A DNA stretch of 64,000 nt from Marivibrio sp040218065 (GCF_040218065.1 NZ_JAVJQE010000009.1:62001-126000); one strand, 5' to 3'. Positions 26,043 to 35,431 are shown, counted from the stretch's first letter. Notes: a model not told the origin generated them from the sequence alone. A program made the numbers and translations.

Positions 26043-26642
26043 ATGACTGATTTGAGCGGCCGCGACCCGTTCGAGCTGTTTCAGGAATGGCTGGATGAGG
26101 CGAGTGAGAGCGAGCTGAACGACCCCAACGCGATGGCGATTGCGACAGCGGACGCTGAAGGCCGCCCGTCGCTGCGGATGGTGTTGCTGAAGGGTTTCGA
26201 CGCCGACGGCTTCGTCTTCTACACGAATCTGGAAAGCCGCAAAGGCGCCCAATTGGCGGAGAACGCGAACGCCGCCCTGCTGTTCCACTGGAAGAGCCTG
26301 CGCCGGCAGGTGCGCGTCGAGGGACCGGTCGAGCCGGTGACGGCCGAAGAGGCGGACGAGTATTTCGCCAGCCGCGCGCGCGGCAGCCAAGTCGGAGCCT
26401 GGGCCAGCGATCAGTCGCGGCCGCTGGAATCACGCTACGCGCTGGAGAAGAAGGTGGCGAGCTTCGGCGCCAAGTTCGGCGTGTCCAAGGTGCCGCGCCC
26501 GCCGCATTGGTCGGGCTTTCGAATCAAGCCCCGCCGGATCGAGTTTTGGAAGGACGGCGCCTTCCGTCTGCACGATCGGTTCCTGTTCACGCGCGAGACG
26601 CCGGGCGAAGGCCCCTGGACGGTGGACCGGCTTTATCCGTGA
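26043..26642 (+). CDS. pdxH: Pyridoxamine/pyridoxine 5'-phosphate oxidase
   Basis: A 199-aa FMN enzyme that oxidises PNP and PMP to pyridoxal-5'-phosphate. Diagnostic are R-M-V-L-L-K-G-F-D-A-D-G-F-V-F-Y-T-N (FMN contacts), S-R-K-G-A-Q-L, the S-R-A-R-G-S-Q-V-G-A-W-A-S block, and the terminal W-S-G-F-R-I-K-P-x-x-I-E-F-W plus R-L-Y-P. ATG 26043 is favoured over TTG 26040 with GGAGAG upstream. PLP supply suits a region rich in PLP enzymes, but no operon link is seen. Confidence 0.96.
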   Translation: MTDLSGRDPFELFQEWLDEASESELNDPNAMAIATADAEGRPSLRMVLLKGFDADGFVFYTNLESRKGAQLAENANAALLFHWKSLRRQVRVEGPVEPVTAEEADEYFASRARGSQVGAWASDQSRPLESRYALEKKVASFGAKFGVSKVPRPPHWSGFRIKPRRIEFWKDGAFRLHDRFLFTRETPGEGPWTVDRLYP

Positions 26643-26697
26643 CGGGCGCGCGCCCAAGCCCCTTCCCTTAACGGGGCCGCGGCCCCACACTCCGCCC

Positions 26698-27717
26698 ATG
26701 GCCGATCCGATCAAAAAGCTGCGCGGGATGCGCGGGCGCGAAAGCCGCCTGATGCGCTGGGCGACCTACGCATCGACCGCAACGGCCTTGACGTTGATCG
26801 TCGCCAAAACCGGCGCCTGGTTCGCGACCGAGTCGGTGGCGATGCTCTCCAGCCTGATTGATTCATTGCTCGACAGCTTCGCCTCGCTGGTGACGCTGAT
26901 CGCTGTGCGTCAGGCGCTGACGCCGGCGGACGCCGACCATCGCTTCGGCCACGGCAAGGCGGAGCCGCTGGCGGCGATGATGCAGGCCGGCTTCATCGCC
27001 GGGTCGGCCGCGCTCCTGCTGATTGAGGCGATCGACCGGCTGATCGATCCGCAGCCGGTGACGCAGACCGAAATCGGCCTCGCCGTGATGACGCTCTCGG
27101 TCGTGCTCACCCTCGCCCTGGTGAGCTTTCAGACCTATGTGGTGCGGCGCTCCAAATCGGTCGCCATTCAGGCCGACAGCGTCCATTACAAGGCGGACCT
27201 GCTGGCCAATGTCGGCGTCATGCTGGCGCTCGTCGCAAGCGGCTTCTTCGGACTGACGCTGGTCGATCCGCTGTTCGGGATCGCGATCGCCGCCTATATC
27301 CTGAAGGGCGCTTGGGACATTGGGGGCGACGCCTTCAACATGCTGATGGATCGCGAATTGCCGGACGAGGAGCGCGAACGGATCAAGGAGATCGCGCTCG
27401 GCTATTCAGGGGTGCTGGGGGTGCATGACCTGCGCACAAGGCGCTCCGGGCCGGACGTCTTCATTCAGATGCATCTGGATTTGAACGGCGCTCTCAGCCT
27501 CAATCGCGCGCACACGATCGCGGATGCGGTCGAGAAGGATGTGATGGAGCGGTTTCCGGGCGCGGAGGTCTTCGTCCACCAGGACCCGGTTACGCCGGAG
27601 AGCCCGCCCGACGTGACCGACCGCGACCAGGAAGATTCCGCCGGCCTGCGCGCCGTGGCGCATCCGCCGACGCCCGGCCGAGACGATCAGAGCGACGAGG
27701 AAGGACGCGAGCGATGA
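26698..27717 (+). CDS. Cation diffusion facilitator metal exporter (FieF-like)
   Basis: A 339-aa protein with six membrane helices and a cytoplasmic C-terminal domain. The transport-site quartet is present: D55 and D59 in S-L-I-D-S-L-L-D-S, and H163 and D167 in H-Y-K-A-D-L-L. This is the DD/HD set of Zn/Fe exporters such as FieF. It exports divalent cations from the cytosol using proton antiport. The tail after about residue 300 is an acidic, Asp/Glu/Arg-rich extension. Its stop overlaps the SDR start (ATGA). Confidence 0.94.
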   Translation: MADPIKKLRGMRGRESRLMRWATYASTATALTLIVAKTGAWFATESVAMLSSLIDSLLDSFASLVTLIAVRQALTPADADHRFGHGKAEPLAAMMQAGFIAGSAALLLIEAIDRLIDPQPVTQTEIGLAVMTLSVVLTLALVSFQTYVVRRSKSVAIQADSVHYKADLLANVGVMLALVASGFFGLTLVDPLFGIAIAAYILKGAWDIGGDAFNMLMDRELPDEERERIKEIALGYSGVLGVHDLRTRRSGPDVFIQMHLDLNGALSLNRAHTIADAVEKDVMERFPGAEVFVHQDPVTPESPPDVTDRDQEDSAGLRAVAHPPTPGRDDQSDEEGRER

Positions 27718-28496
27718 GCGAAGAGACCGACGATCGCAAGACGCTGGTGCTGACCGGCGCCAGCCGCGGCATCGGGCACGCGACGGTGCAGCGGTTCTCG
27801 GACGAGAACTGGCGCATCATCACCTGCTCGCGCGAGGACATCCCCGCCCACTGCAAGGCCGATCCGAACTGGACCCATCACATCCCGACCGATCTGGCGG
27901 ACCCCGCGTCGGTAAAGGCCTTCATCGATCAGGCGAACGAGATCCTGGGCAAACAGCCGGTCCACGCGCTCGTGAATAACGCCGCCATCTCGCCGAAAAG
28001 CTCCATGAAGGAGCGGTTAGGCTGCCTCAACGGCGACCTCGATCAATGGCGCAAGGTCTATGAGTTGAACCTGTTCACACCGCTCTCGCTGTGCCGCGGC
28101 TTCGCCGCGGCGCTGGGCCGCGCCGGCCGGCTTGAGACCGAGGACGGCAAACGCCCGGGCGCGGCGATCTGCAACATCACCTCGATCGCCGGCCACGCGA
28201 TCCACCCGTTCGCGGGCTCGGCTTACTCGACCTCCAAGGCGGGACTGTCGGCGCTGACGCGGGAGTTGGCGGTGGAGTTCGCGCAACTCGGCGTGCGGGT
28301 CAACGCGGTCGCCCCGGGCGAGATCGAAACGGGCATGATCGGCCCGGAGTACGAGCCCTTGATCCCCCGCATCCCGATGCAGCGCATGGGCGCGCCCGAG
28401 GAGGTCGCCGGCGCGGTCTTCCAGCTGTGCAACGCCGATTTCGGATACGTCACCGGTACGGAGATCTTCGTAACCGGCGGGCAGCACGTCTACTAG
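27714..28496 (+). CDS. SDR family oxidoreductase
   Basis: A 260-aa classical short-chain dehydrogenase: nucleotide-binding T-G-A-S-R-G-I-G near residue 15, N-N-A-A, catalytic Ser in I-T-S-I, and Y-S-T-S-K (catalytic Tyr and Lys). The C-terminal G-x-E-I-F-V-T-G-G is typical of NAD(P)-dependent alcohol/ketone enzymes. It is translationally coupled to the CDF transporter by a 4-bp overlap, though a functional link is unclear. Substrate unknown. Confidence 0.94.
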   Translation: MSEETDDRKTLVLTGASRGIGHATVQRFSDENWRIITCSREDIPAHCKADPNWTHHIPTDLADPASVKAFIDQANEILGKQPVHALVNNAAISPKSSMKERLGCLNGDLDQWRKVYELNLFTPLSLCRGFAAALGRAGRLETEDGKRPGAAICNITSIAGHAIHPFAGSAYSTSKAGLSALTRELAVEFAQLGVRVNAVAPGEIETGMIGPEYEPLIPRIPMQRMGAPEEVAGAVFQLCNADFGYVTGTEIFVTGGQHVY

Positions 28497-28511
28497 CGCG
28501 GCGCGATCGGC

Positions 28512-29051
28512 TCAGCCGACGAGGGCGTCCATCTGCGCCTCCAGCCAGGCGAGGCGCTTGTCCGCCTGTTCGACGTCGAAGGCGAGCCATTCGGCCATCG
28601 GGCGGTCGGCGTATTCCTTCGCCAACTCGTCAAGCCGCGCGCGCTCCGTACGCACCAGGTCCGCGATCATGTCGAGCTGATCTTCCTGAGCCTCCGGGTC
28701 GAGCAGCACGAGAAACCGCATCTTCAGCAGCAGCACCAGCCGGCTCATGTCGTTGAGCGGCGCGCGCAGGACTGCGTCCATGAGCTGATGAAAGTTGCGG
28801 CGTCCGGCGTCGGTCACGGCGAACTCGCGGTCCTCGGCGGCGCCGCCGGCGCCGGTCTCCTCCGCCAAGCCCTCGATCAGCAACAGTTCCAGCGAGGATC
28901 CCAAGAGGTCGAGCGACGGACCGACGACGCGCGCGGTGAAGAAGCGGATCTCCTCCGCCAGCTCCCCATAGCGGCGCGGGCGCTCCATCAGGCCGCCCAG
29001 CGCGGCGAGGCGCACGGCTTCGGTCGGGGTCAGCGAGCGATCGCGAAACAT
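28512..29051 (-). CDS. Probable PadR-like winged-helix regulator
   Basis: A 179-aa protein. Residues 8-90 look like a winged helix (T-P-T-E-A-V-R-L-A-A-L-G-G-L, a helix pair, then F-A-V-T-D-A-G-R-R-N-F as the wing turn). The C-terminal half is long helices rich in Arg/Glu/Leu, as in PadR-family C-terminal domains. This assignment is by pattern only. It is convergent with the SDR gene, 15 bp away. No ligand or target is evident. Confidence 0.65.
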   Translation of the reverse strand: MFRDRSLTPTEAVRLAALGGLMERPRRYGELAEEIRFFTARVVGPSLDLLGSSLELLLIEGLAEETGAGGAAEDREFAVTDAGRRNFHQLMDAVLRAPLNDMSRLVLLLKMRFLVLLDPEAQEDQLDMIADLVRTERARLDELAKEYADRPMAEWLAFDVEQADKRLAWLEAQMDALVG

Positions 29052-29151
29052 CGGGCGCGGCGTCCTTTCACCGGAAGGTCACAGGCCCAGCGACTGTAAC
29101 GGGGCGCGCGCCGGGACGCCAGCGTTGCGAACGATTTTCAACTGAACGGCG

Positions 29152-29194
29152 CCGCCCAAAAGAAAACGGCGCGCGAGGGAGCCTCGCGCGCCGT
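29152..29194 (-). terminator. Strong terminator of the polyamine ABC transporter operon
   Basis: A perfect 13-bp stem (29166-29178 with 29182-29194, loop of three) is followed on the minus strand by a T-rich tract (TTTTCTTTT, 29166-29157). It lies about 30 bp past the stop of the last permease gene. Confidence 0.85.
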
Positions 29195-29223
29195 CTTTCG
29201 CCCCGCCGTCGCCGTCGCCGGGC

Positions 29224-30075
29224 TCAGCCGGGCGAGAGGCCGCGCAGCCGTTCGTTGCGCCGCCGAAGCAGTTCCAGCGTCGTCAGCAGCAGAATCGACA
29301 GGGTGATCAGCAGCGTCGCCACCGCAAGGATGGTGGGACTGATCTCCTCTCGAATGCCGGAGAACATCGCCCAAGGAATTGTGCGCTGTTCGACTGAGCC
29401 GACGAAGAGCACGACCACCACCTCGTCGAACGAGGTGATGAAGGCGAACAACGCGCCCGAGATCACGCCCGGCAGAATCAGCGGGACGATGACCTTGAAG
29501 AACACCGTCGTCGGATGGGCTCCCAGATTGGCGGCCGCGCGGGTCAAGGAATGATCGAAGCCCACCAGCGTCGCCGTCACCGTGATGACGACGAAGGGCG
29601 TCCCCAACGCGGCGTGCGCCAGGATCACCCCGACATGGGTCGAGGCGAGCCCGATCCGGCTGTAGAAGAAGTACATGCCGGCCGCCGAGATGATCAGCGG
29701 CACGATCATCGGCGAGATCATCAGCGCCATCACCAGCGTCTTGAACGGCATTTCCGACCGGCTGAGGCCAAGCGCGGCCAGCGTGCCGAGCGTGGTCGAG
29801 ATCAGCGTCGCAAAGATCGCGATCACAAAACTGTTCTGCACCGCGAGCCGCCAGTTGGCGTCCGACCAGAAGTCGACGTACCAGCGCGTCGAAAAGCCGG
29901 CCGGGTCGAGCGACAGCATCTCCGGGGTGAAGTTGAAGTACGGCTCCGCGTTGAAGCTGAGCGGCACGATGATGAACAGCGGTCCGATCAGGAAGATGAA
30001 GATCAGAGCGCAGATCACGCGGAAGGAGTAGTACCAGGTCTTTTCGACCGGTCCGGCGTAAATCGGTGGCGCCAT
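29224..30075 (-). CDS. Polyamine-type ABC transporter permease (PotC-like)
   Basis: A 283-aa inner-membrane permease with six helices. The EAA loop that contacts the ATPase is visible as T-R-A-A-A-N-L-G-A-H-P-T-T-V-F-F-K-V-I-V-P-L-I-L-P-G. It is the last gene of a five-gene unit: ATPase, two binding proteins, PotB-like and PotC-like. Import of putrescine/spermidine-type compounds is inferred from family and from the polyamine-degrading enzymes nearby. A strong terminator follows. Confidence 0.92.
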   Translation of the reverse strand: MAPPIYAGPVEKTWYYSFRVICALIFIFLIGPLFIIVPLSFNAEPYFNFTPEMLSLDPAGFSTRWYVDFWSDANWRLAVQNSFVIAIFATLISTTLGTLAALGLSRSEMPFKTLVMALMISPMIVPLIISAAGMYFFYSRIGLASTHVGVILAHAALGTPFVVITVTATLVGFDHSLTRAAANLGAHPTTVFFKVIVPLILPGVISGALFAFITSFDEVVVVLFVGSVEQRTIPWAMFSGIREEISPTILAVATLLITLSILLLTTLELLRRRNERLRGLSPG

Positions 30076-30091
30076 TGTTCTCTACTCCCCC

Positions 30092-31330
30092 TTACCCGAG
30101 CTTCATGTTGTCGACGCCGACGATCTTGTCGTACAGCAGGAACATAATCATCACGATCCCCAGCAACAGCACGCCAAGCGCCGCCGCCAGACCCCAGTTC
30201 TGGGTCGAGCCGCTGATGTACTGCGCGATGAAGTTGGAGATGAAGATGCCGGTCCGGCCGCCGACCAGGTTCGGCGTGATGTAATAGCCGATGGCCAAGA
30301 TGAAGACCAGAATGCCGCCGGCGCCCATGCCCGCGACCGTGTTCGGCACGTAGACGCGCACGAAGGCGGTCAGCGGATTGGCGCCCAACGACTTCGCCGC
30401 GCGCATGTAGCTCGGCGGGATCGTCTTCATCACCGAATAGAGCGGCAGGATCATGAACGGCAGCAGAATGTGCGTCATCGCGATCATCGTGCCGGTTTGG
30501 TTGTAGATAAGCTGCAATCGTCCGTCGTCTGACACGAGCCCGATCTTCACCAGGATGTCGTTGATCACGCCCTCCGTCTGCAACAGCGCGATCCAGGACG
30601 AGGTGCGCACCAGCAAACTGGTCCAGAAGGGCAGCAGCACCAGGATCATCAACAGGTTGGATAGCCTGAGCGGCAGCGTCGCCATCAGGAACGCGACCGG
30701 AAAGCCCAGCAGCAGGCAGAGCCCGGTGATCGCCGCGCTCATCCATAAGGTGCGCCAGAACAGCGGCAGATAGATCTGGCGCTCGTCCGGGACGGCCGTG
30801 ATGTTCCCCTGCTCGTCGTAGGTCATGTCGACGGCGGCGATGTAGTGGGACAACGTCGTGAAGTCGCTTTCGCGCTTGATCAGGCGCCAGATCTCCGGAT
30901 CGGCCCAATCCTCGTCGATGTCGAGCAGCGCCTCCTTGTAGGGCGGCTCCAGCCGGTCGGCTCGGCGCTGGGTCTTGCGGAACAGCGAGCTCGCGCCCGG
31001 CACCTCGTAGTTCAGGCGCCGCGCCACCCGGCCGATGGTGCGGTTTTCGTAGCCTTCCGCGATGTCCTGGACGATGGCCTCGTAAACGGGTTCCGGCGGC
31101 ACCGGCTCCGCGTCCGGGTTCCAGCTCTGCACCGCCTGGACCGTACGCGGCAGTTGCTCCGGCACGACCGAATTGTCGATCGATTTGAACAGCATGTCGC
31201 CGATCGGCAGGATGAAGGTGATCAGCAGAAACATGAAAAGCGGCGCCGTCAGCAAAAGCGCCGTATTCCGCTTGCGCCGCATCGCGCGCCGAAGGCTGAC
31301 CTTCAGCGGCACGCCGTCGGCGGTGACCAT
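30092..31330 (-). CDS. Polyamine-type ABC transporter permease (PotB-like) with a long periplasmic insert
   Basis: A 412-aa permease. The first helix is at about residues 24-48. The remaining five begin near residue 187, so roughly 135 residues lie between helices 1 and 2, much longer than in E. coli PotB (about 285 aa in all). The EAA motif appears as M-R-A-A-K-S-L-G-A-N-P-L-T-A-F-V-R-V-Y-V-P. It is 16 bp upstream of the PotC-like gene. The upstream frame has a stop codon and no other start, so ATG 31330 is first. Confidence 0.9.
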   Translation of the reverse strand: MVTADGVPLKVSLRRAMRRKRNTALLLTAPLFMFLLITFILPIGDMLFKSIDNSVVPEQLPRTVQAVQSWNPDAEPVPPEPVYEAIVQDIAEGYENRTIGRVARRLNYEVPGASSLFRKTQRRADRLEPPYKEALLDIDEDWADPEIWRLIKRESDFTTLSHYIAAVDMTYDEQGNITAVPDERQIYLPLFWRTLWMSAAITGLCLLLGFPVAFLMATLPLRLSNLLMILVLLPFWTSLLVRTSSWIALLQTEGVINDILVKIGLVSDDGRLQLIYNQTGTMIAMTHILLPFMILPLYSVMKTIPPSYMRAAKSLGANPLTAFVRVYVPNTVAGMGAGGILVFILAIGYYITPNLVGGRTGIFISNFIAQYISGSTQNWGLAAALGVLLLGIVMIMFLLYDKIVGVDNMKLG

Positions 31331-31698
31331 TTCCTGCTTGCCCGAGCCGGCGTCCTCCTGCCCCCCGATGCGGTCATGTCAGCCTGCGCCATTCTCGTCC
31401 GTCTCCCTCGGTGTCGAGGCCGCGGCGCATTCGCCGTCGGACGCGCGGCCCCCGTTCATCGTCGACCCGAAACCGCCCCCGTCGGCCGCCCGGATCTCTT
31501 TTCTCCCCTCGGCTCCCGGCTCTTTTGGGCTCAATGCGGCCCGGCCGGCGACGCCTGTCGTCATAAATCGACTAATGCAAAGCAGTCAGGGCGTCCCGCA
31601 ACGGCTGCCAGTCGACCGGGCGGGGCCCGCGGCGGGTCGACGGGGCGGGCGGCGAAGCCCGCCCCGTCTGAAGACGCCCGCTTTAGGCGTCGCCCGTC
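31331..31698. other. Intercistronic spacer between binding-protein and permease genes
   Basis: No protein gene. The spacer holds two hairpins close to the binding-protein stop: a 12-bp perfect stem at 31639-31668 and a 6-bp stem at 31673-31691. Neither has a T tract on the minus strand. Such hairpins commonly protect a binding-protein mRNA from 3' decay so that it exceeds the permeases. The rest appears featureless. Confidence 0.55.
31639..31691 (-). promoter_or_regulatory. Hairpin pair after the first binding-protein gene
   Basis: GACGGGGCGGGC (31639-31650) pairs perfectly with 31657-31668 around a six-base loop. GACGCC (31673-31678) pairs with GGCGTC (31686-31691). Both fall 8-60 bp past the stop at 31699. 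The lack of a T run argues for mRNA stabilisation or partial attenuation rather than full termination. Confidence 0.55.
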
Positions 31699-32805
31699 TT
31701 ACTGGGCGAGCCAGGCGTTGAAGCGCTCGTCCATCTCGGCGCCGTTGTCAGCCCACCAGACGTAGTCGAACTGGAGGACGTTCTCGGCGTTCTTCGGATC
31801 CGTCGGCATGTGCGGCTTCATGTCGATGCCGAGCTCGGCGTGGTTGCCGACGAGCGGGGCCGAAGACTTACGGGCCGGGCCGTAAGAGATGAACTTGGCC
31901 TGATCCGCGAGACGCTGCGTGTCGGTCGCGAAGTAGATGTAGTCCTTGATGACGTCGATCTTCGCGTCCTTCAGCGGGATGGTCCAACCGTCCAGGTCGA
32001 ACGACTGCCAGTCCCACATCATGGCGATCGGCTGCTTCTCCACCGCGATGGCGTTGAACAGACGACCGTTGTAGGCGGAGGCCATCACGACTTCGCCGTC
32101 CGCCAGAAGCTGCGGCGGGCGCGCGCCTTTCGACCACCAGACGGTGTCGGTCTTGACCGTATCGAGGATCGAGAAGGCGCGGTCGACGCCGCCGTCCTCG
32201 TCGAGGGCCTCATAGACCTTGTCGCCCGGCACGCCGTCGGAGATCAGCGCCCACTCGAGATTGTTGAGCGGCCGCTGCTGCAGCGAACGCTTGCCCGGGA
32301 TCTTCTCCAGGTCGAACACGTCGCCGATGGTCTGCGGCGCGGTGTCGACCATGTCCGTGCGATACCCGAAGGTCGTCGAGTAGACGATCTGCGGGATGAA
32401 GCAGTCGGTGCCGCCCGGCGACAGCGTGCCCTCGAAGAAGTCCTCCGAGGCGGGCGTGCCGTCCGGCGCCGGCGCCAGCCACTCGTCCGGATCGATCCGG
32501 TAGATCAGCCCTTCGTCGCAGGCCGTGATCGAGTCGGACGCGATCATGTCGACGATGTCCCAGGTGACGTTCCCGGACTCGACCTGGGCGCGCAGCTTGG
32601 CGAGACCCTCGGCGGCCGAATCGTCGTTCAGGATCGTGACTTCTGGATTCTTCTCCATATACGGCTCGTGGTAAGCCTTCTGCTGGCTTTCCGTATACGC
32701 GCCGCCCCAGGAGACGATCGTAAGAGTCGTGTCCGCGGAGGCCCCGGCCGAGGCGGCAACGCCCATGCCGACGGCGACCGCCGTGCTGCGAAGCATCATT
32801 TTCAT
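31699..32805 (-). CDS. ABC transporter substrate-binding protein, polyamine-type (copy 1)
   Basis: A 368-aa periplasmic binding protein with a signal peptide ending near A-S-A-D (about residue 24). The mature protein starts T-T-L-T-I-V-S-W-G-G-A-Y-T-E-S, typical of PotD/SBP_bac_8-like proteins. It is a near-duplicate of the next gene upstream (32994-34100), of identical length. ATG 32805 with GGGAG upstream is chosen over an upstream start at 32847. The polyamine substrate is inferred from context; related proteins also bind other cationic compounds. Confidence 0.93.
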   Translation of the reverse strand: MKMMLRSTAVAVGMGVAASAGASADTTLTIVSWGGAYTESQQKAYHEPYMEKNPEVTILNDDSAAEGLAKLRAQVESGNVTWDIVDMIASDSITACDEGLIYRIDPDEWLAPAPDGTPASEDFFEGTLSPGGTDCFIPQIVYSTTFGYRTDMVDTAPQTIGDVFDLEKIPGKRSLQQRPLNNLEWALISDGVPGDKVYEALDEDGGVDRAFSILDTVKTDTVWWSKGARPPQLLADGEVVMASAYNGRLFNAIAVEKQPIAMMWDWQSFDLDGWTIPLKDAKIDVIKDYIYFATDTQRLADQAKFISYGPARKSSAPLVGNHAELGIDMKPHMPTDPKNAENVLQFDYVWWADNGAEMDERFNAWLAQ

Positions 32806-32993
32806 CTTGTTACTCCCTGTTTCACCAGTACCGCCGGGCGCCCTCATGACGATCCGGCAATCCCCCCGAAACGGCAGCCTTGCGAGCGTTCGACCGGGGC
32901 GCGGACGCCGGGACGATCGGTGCGGTCAAAGGCCTGACCGCATGCGTCGTCCCGACGCCTTCGCCTAGGCCGGCTGGCCCATCTGGCCGCCGG

Positions 32994-34100
32994 TTACCGT
33001 GCGAGCCAAGCGTTGAAGCGCTCGGCCATCTCCGCCTCGTGGTCGGCCCACCAGACGAAATCGAAGTTCAGAACATTGTCCGCATTGTCCGGATCCGTCG
33101 GCATATGCGGCTTCATGTCGATGCCGAGATCGGCGTGCTTGCCGACCAGCGGCGCCGACGACTTACGGGCCGGACCGTACGAGATGTACTTGGCCTGATC
33201 CGCGAGACGCTGCGTGTCGGTCGCGAAGTAGATGTAGTCCTTGATGACCTCGAGCTTCTCTTCCTTGTTGGGGATCACCCAACCGTCGAGGTTGTAGGAC
33301 TGCCAATCCCACATCATGCCGATCGGCTGCTTCTCAACCGCGATGGCGTTGAACAGACGACCGTTGTAGGCCGAGGCCATCACGACTTCGCCGTCGGCGA
33401 GCAGCTGCGGCGGGCGCGCGCCCTTCGACCACCAGATCGTCTGGTCCTTGATCTCGCCGAGCTTGGCGAAGGCGCGGTCGATGTTCTCGTCCTCGTCCAT
33501 CGCCTCGTAGACCTTGTCGCCCGGGACGCCGTCAGCCATCAGGGCCCACTCGATGTTGTTCATCGGGCGACGCTCAAGCGCACGCTTACCCGGATAGGCC
33601 TCCATATCGAAGACGTCGCCGATCGAGGTCGGCGCCTCGTCGACCATGTCCGTGCGATAGCCGAAGGTCGTCGAGTAGACGATCTGCGGGATGAAGCAAT
33701 CGGTGCCGCCGATCGAGAGCGTGCCCTCGAAGAAGTCCTCCGAGGCGGGCGTGCCGTCCGGCGCGGGGGCCAGCCACTCGTTCGGGTCGATGCGATGCAC
33801 CAGCCCTTCGTCGCAGGCAGCGATCGAATCGGACGCGATCATGTCGACGATGTCCCAGGTGATGTTCCCGGACTCGACCTGGGCGCGCAGCTTGGCGAGA
33901 CCCTCGGCGGCCGAATCGTCGTTCAGGATCGAGACCTCCGGATTCTTCTCCATGTACGGCTCGTGATAAGCCTTCTGCTGGCTCTCCGTGTAGGCGCCGC
34001 CCCAGGACACGATGGTCAGCGTGGTGTCGGCGCTCGCCGCGCCCGCCGCCGTCGCGCTCAGCGCGATCGCAATGGCCGTACTCCGCAACATACTTTTCAT
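32994..34100 (-). CDS. ABC transporter substrate-binding protein, polyamine-type (copy 2)
   Basis: A 368-aa periplasmic binding protein that aligns end to end with copy 1. Long blocks are identical (for example the stretch following S-W-G-G and the D-T-Q-R-L-A-D-Q-A-K region). Differences cluster in the signal peptide and around mature residues 170-230 and 280-290. The start has a GGGGAG ribosome site. It lies between the ATPase gene and copy 1 on the same strand. The pair may bind different polyamines or raise dosage. Confidence 0.93.
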   Translation of the reverse strand: MKSMLRSTAIAIALSATAAGAASADTTLTIVSWGGAYTESQQKAYHEPYMEKNPEVSILNDDSAAEGLAKLRAQVESGNITWDIVDMIASDSIAACDEGLVHRIDPNEWLAPAPDGTPASEDFFEGTLSIGGTDCFIPQIVYSTTFGYRTDMVDEAPTSIGDVFDMEAYPGKRALERRPMNNIEWALMADGVPGDKVYEAMDEDENIDRAFAKLGEIKDQTIWWSKGARPPQLLADGEVVMASAYNGRLFNAIAVEKQPIGMMWDWQSYNLDGWVIPNKEEKLEVIKDYIYFATDTQRLADQAKYISYGPARKSSAPLVGKHADLGIDMKPHMPTDPDNADNVLNFDFVWWADHEAEMAERFNAWLAR

Positions 34101-34306
34101 TTTAACTCCCCGACGCCCGAACCGGGCGCCTCGTTTACTGAACGGATCGTCCGACGCCGCGCCGAACGCGCGAAACCGACCGTCCGCTTCCGTCAGGGCG
34201 ACCCGAAAGCTGCGCCCCGACGCTCGATCGCCCCGCCGTCCAAAAGCGTCGCCCCGGCGTCCGCGCGAAGCGGGCTAGGGCGACGCGCAGACGCGCGGGG
34301 TCGGCG

Positions 34307-35431
34307 TCAATCCGGGATGGCCTCATGCGCGGTCGCGTCAAGCGCCCGGCAATCTTCCGTCACCCAGCCGACGGTGGCCTCTTCGCCGACCTTCAGCGCC
34401 GCATGACCGTGAGCGTTAGGGATTTTCACGATGAAATCCTCGTTGCCGCTGACCTGCATGCGGGTGCGGATGTGGTCTCCCAGATAAATCAGTTCCTGAA
34501 CCTTGCCGGTGAGGGCGTTGGTCGCGGCCTCGCCCTCCGGGTCGACGATCACCCGTTCGGGCCGCAGCGAGAGCGTGGTGCGCTCGCCCGCCTTCTCGAC
34601 ATTCACCTGCTTGGCCTTGACCATCTTGCCGGAGCCGTCGAGCTCGACCGTGCAGGTTCCGTCCTTGATTTCCTTGATCGTCCCGTAGAGCCGGTTGTTC
34701 TCGCCGATGAAGTAGGCGCAGAACGCGTTGACCGGCTCTTCATAGAGCACGTCCGGCGGGGCCAGCTGTTGAATGATCCCGTCGTCGAACACCGCGATGC
34801 GGTTCGACATGGTGAGCGCCTCGGTCTGATCGTGGGTCACGTAGACGACGGAGACGCCGAGATTTTCATGAATGTGCTTGATCTCGTACTGCATCTCCTC
34901 GCGGAGGTTCTTGTCGAGCGCGCCCAGCGGCTCGTCCATCAGCACCAGATCCGGCTCGAAGACCAGCGCGCGGGCGACCGCGACGCGCTGCTGCTGACCG
35001 CCGGAAAGCTGGCCGGGCCGACGCCCCGCCATCTGCGGCAGCTGCACCATGTCGAGCGCGCGCTTCACCTTGGCTTCGATGTCCGACTTGCTCATCCCGC
35101 GCACTTCCAGCGGAAAGGCCAGGTTCTCGGCAACCGTCATGTGCGGGAACAGCGCATAGTTCTGGAACACCATGCCGATGCCGCGCTTGTGCGGCGGCAC
35201 CTTGTTGATCGGCGTGTCCTTCAGATAGATCTCGCCGTTGGTGGCCGGCTCAAAGCCCGCCAGCATCATCAGGCAGGTGGTTTTGCCGGAGCCCGACGGC
35301 CCGAGCATGGTGAGGAACTCACCCGTCTCCACATTCAGGTTGAGATTCTTAACGACGAGCGATTCGCCGTCGTAGCTCTTCTGAACGTTCTCGAATCGGA
35401 CGATGTAATCGCCCGCGGCGTCGTTTGGCAT
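34307..35431 (-). CDS. Polyamine-type ABC transporter ATP-binding protein (PotA-like)
   Basis: A 374-aa ATPase with Walker A G-P-S-G-S-G-K-T-T (about residues 43-51), Q-loop F-Q-N-Y-A-L-F-P-H-M-T-V, signature L-S-G-G-Q-Q-Q-R-V-A-V-A-R-A, Walker B L-V-L-M-D-E-P-L-G-A-L-D and switch His in T-H-D-Q-T-E-A. The C-terminal ~120 residues form the TOBE regulatory domain typical of PotA/MalK-type subunits. It is first in the transporter operon, so the promoter should lie in the 670-bp region upstream. Confidence 0.95.
   Translation of the reverse strand: MPNDAAGDYIVRFENVQKSYDGESLVVKNLNLNVETGEFLTMLGPSGSGKTTCLMMLAGFEPATNGEIYLKDTPINKVPPHKRGIGMVFQNYALFPHMTVAENLAFPLEVRGMSKSDIEAKVKRALDMVQLPQMAGRRPGQLSGGQQQRVAVARALVFEPDLVLMDEPLGALDKNLREEMQYEIKHIHENLGVSVVYVTHDQTEALTMSNRIAVFDDGIIQQLAPPDVLYEEPVNAFCAYFIGENNRLYGTIKEIKDGTCTVELDGSGKMVKAKQVNVEKAGERTTLSLRPERVIVDPEGEAATNALTGKVQELIYLGDHIRTRMQVSGNEDFIVKIPNAHGHAALKVGEEATVGWVTEDCRALDATAHEAIPD

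Noticed and set aside
31810..34406. Long plus-strand open frames opposite the two binding-protein genes
   Set aside because: Both mirror each other because the genes beneath are duplicates, and they show no coding signature of their own.
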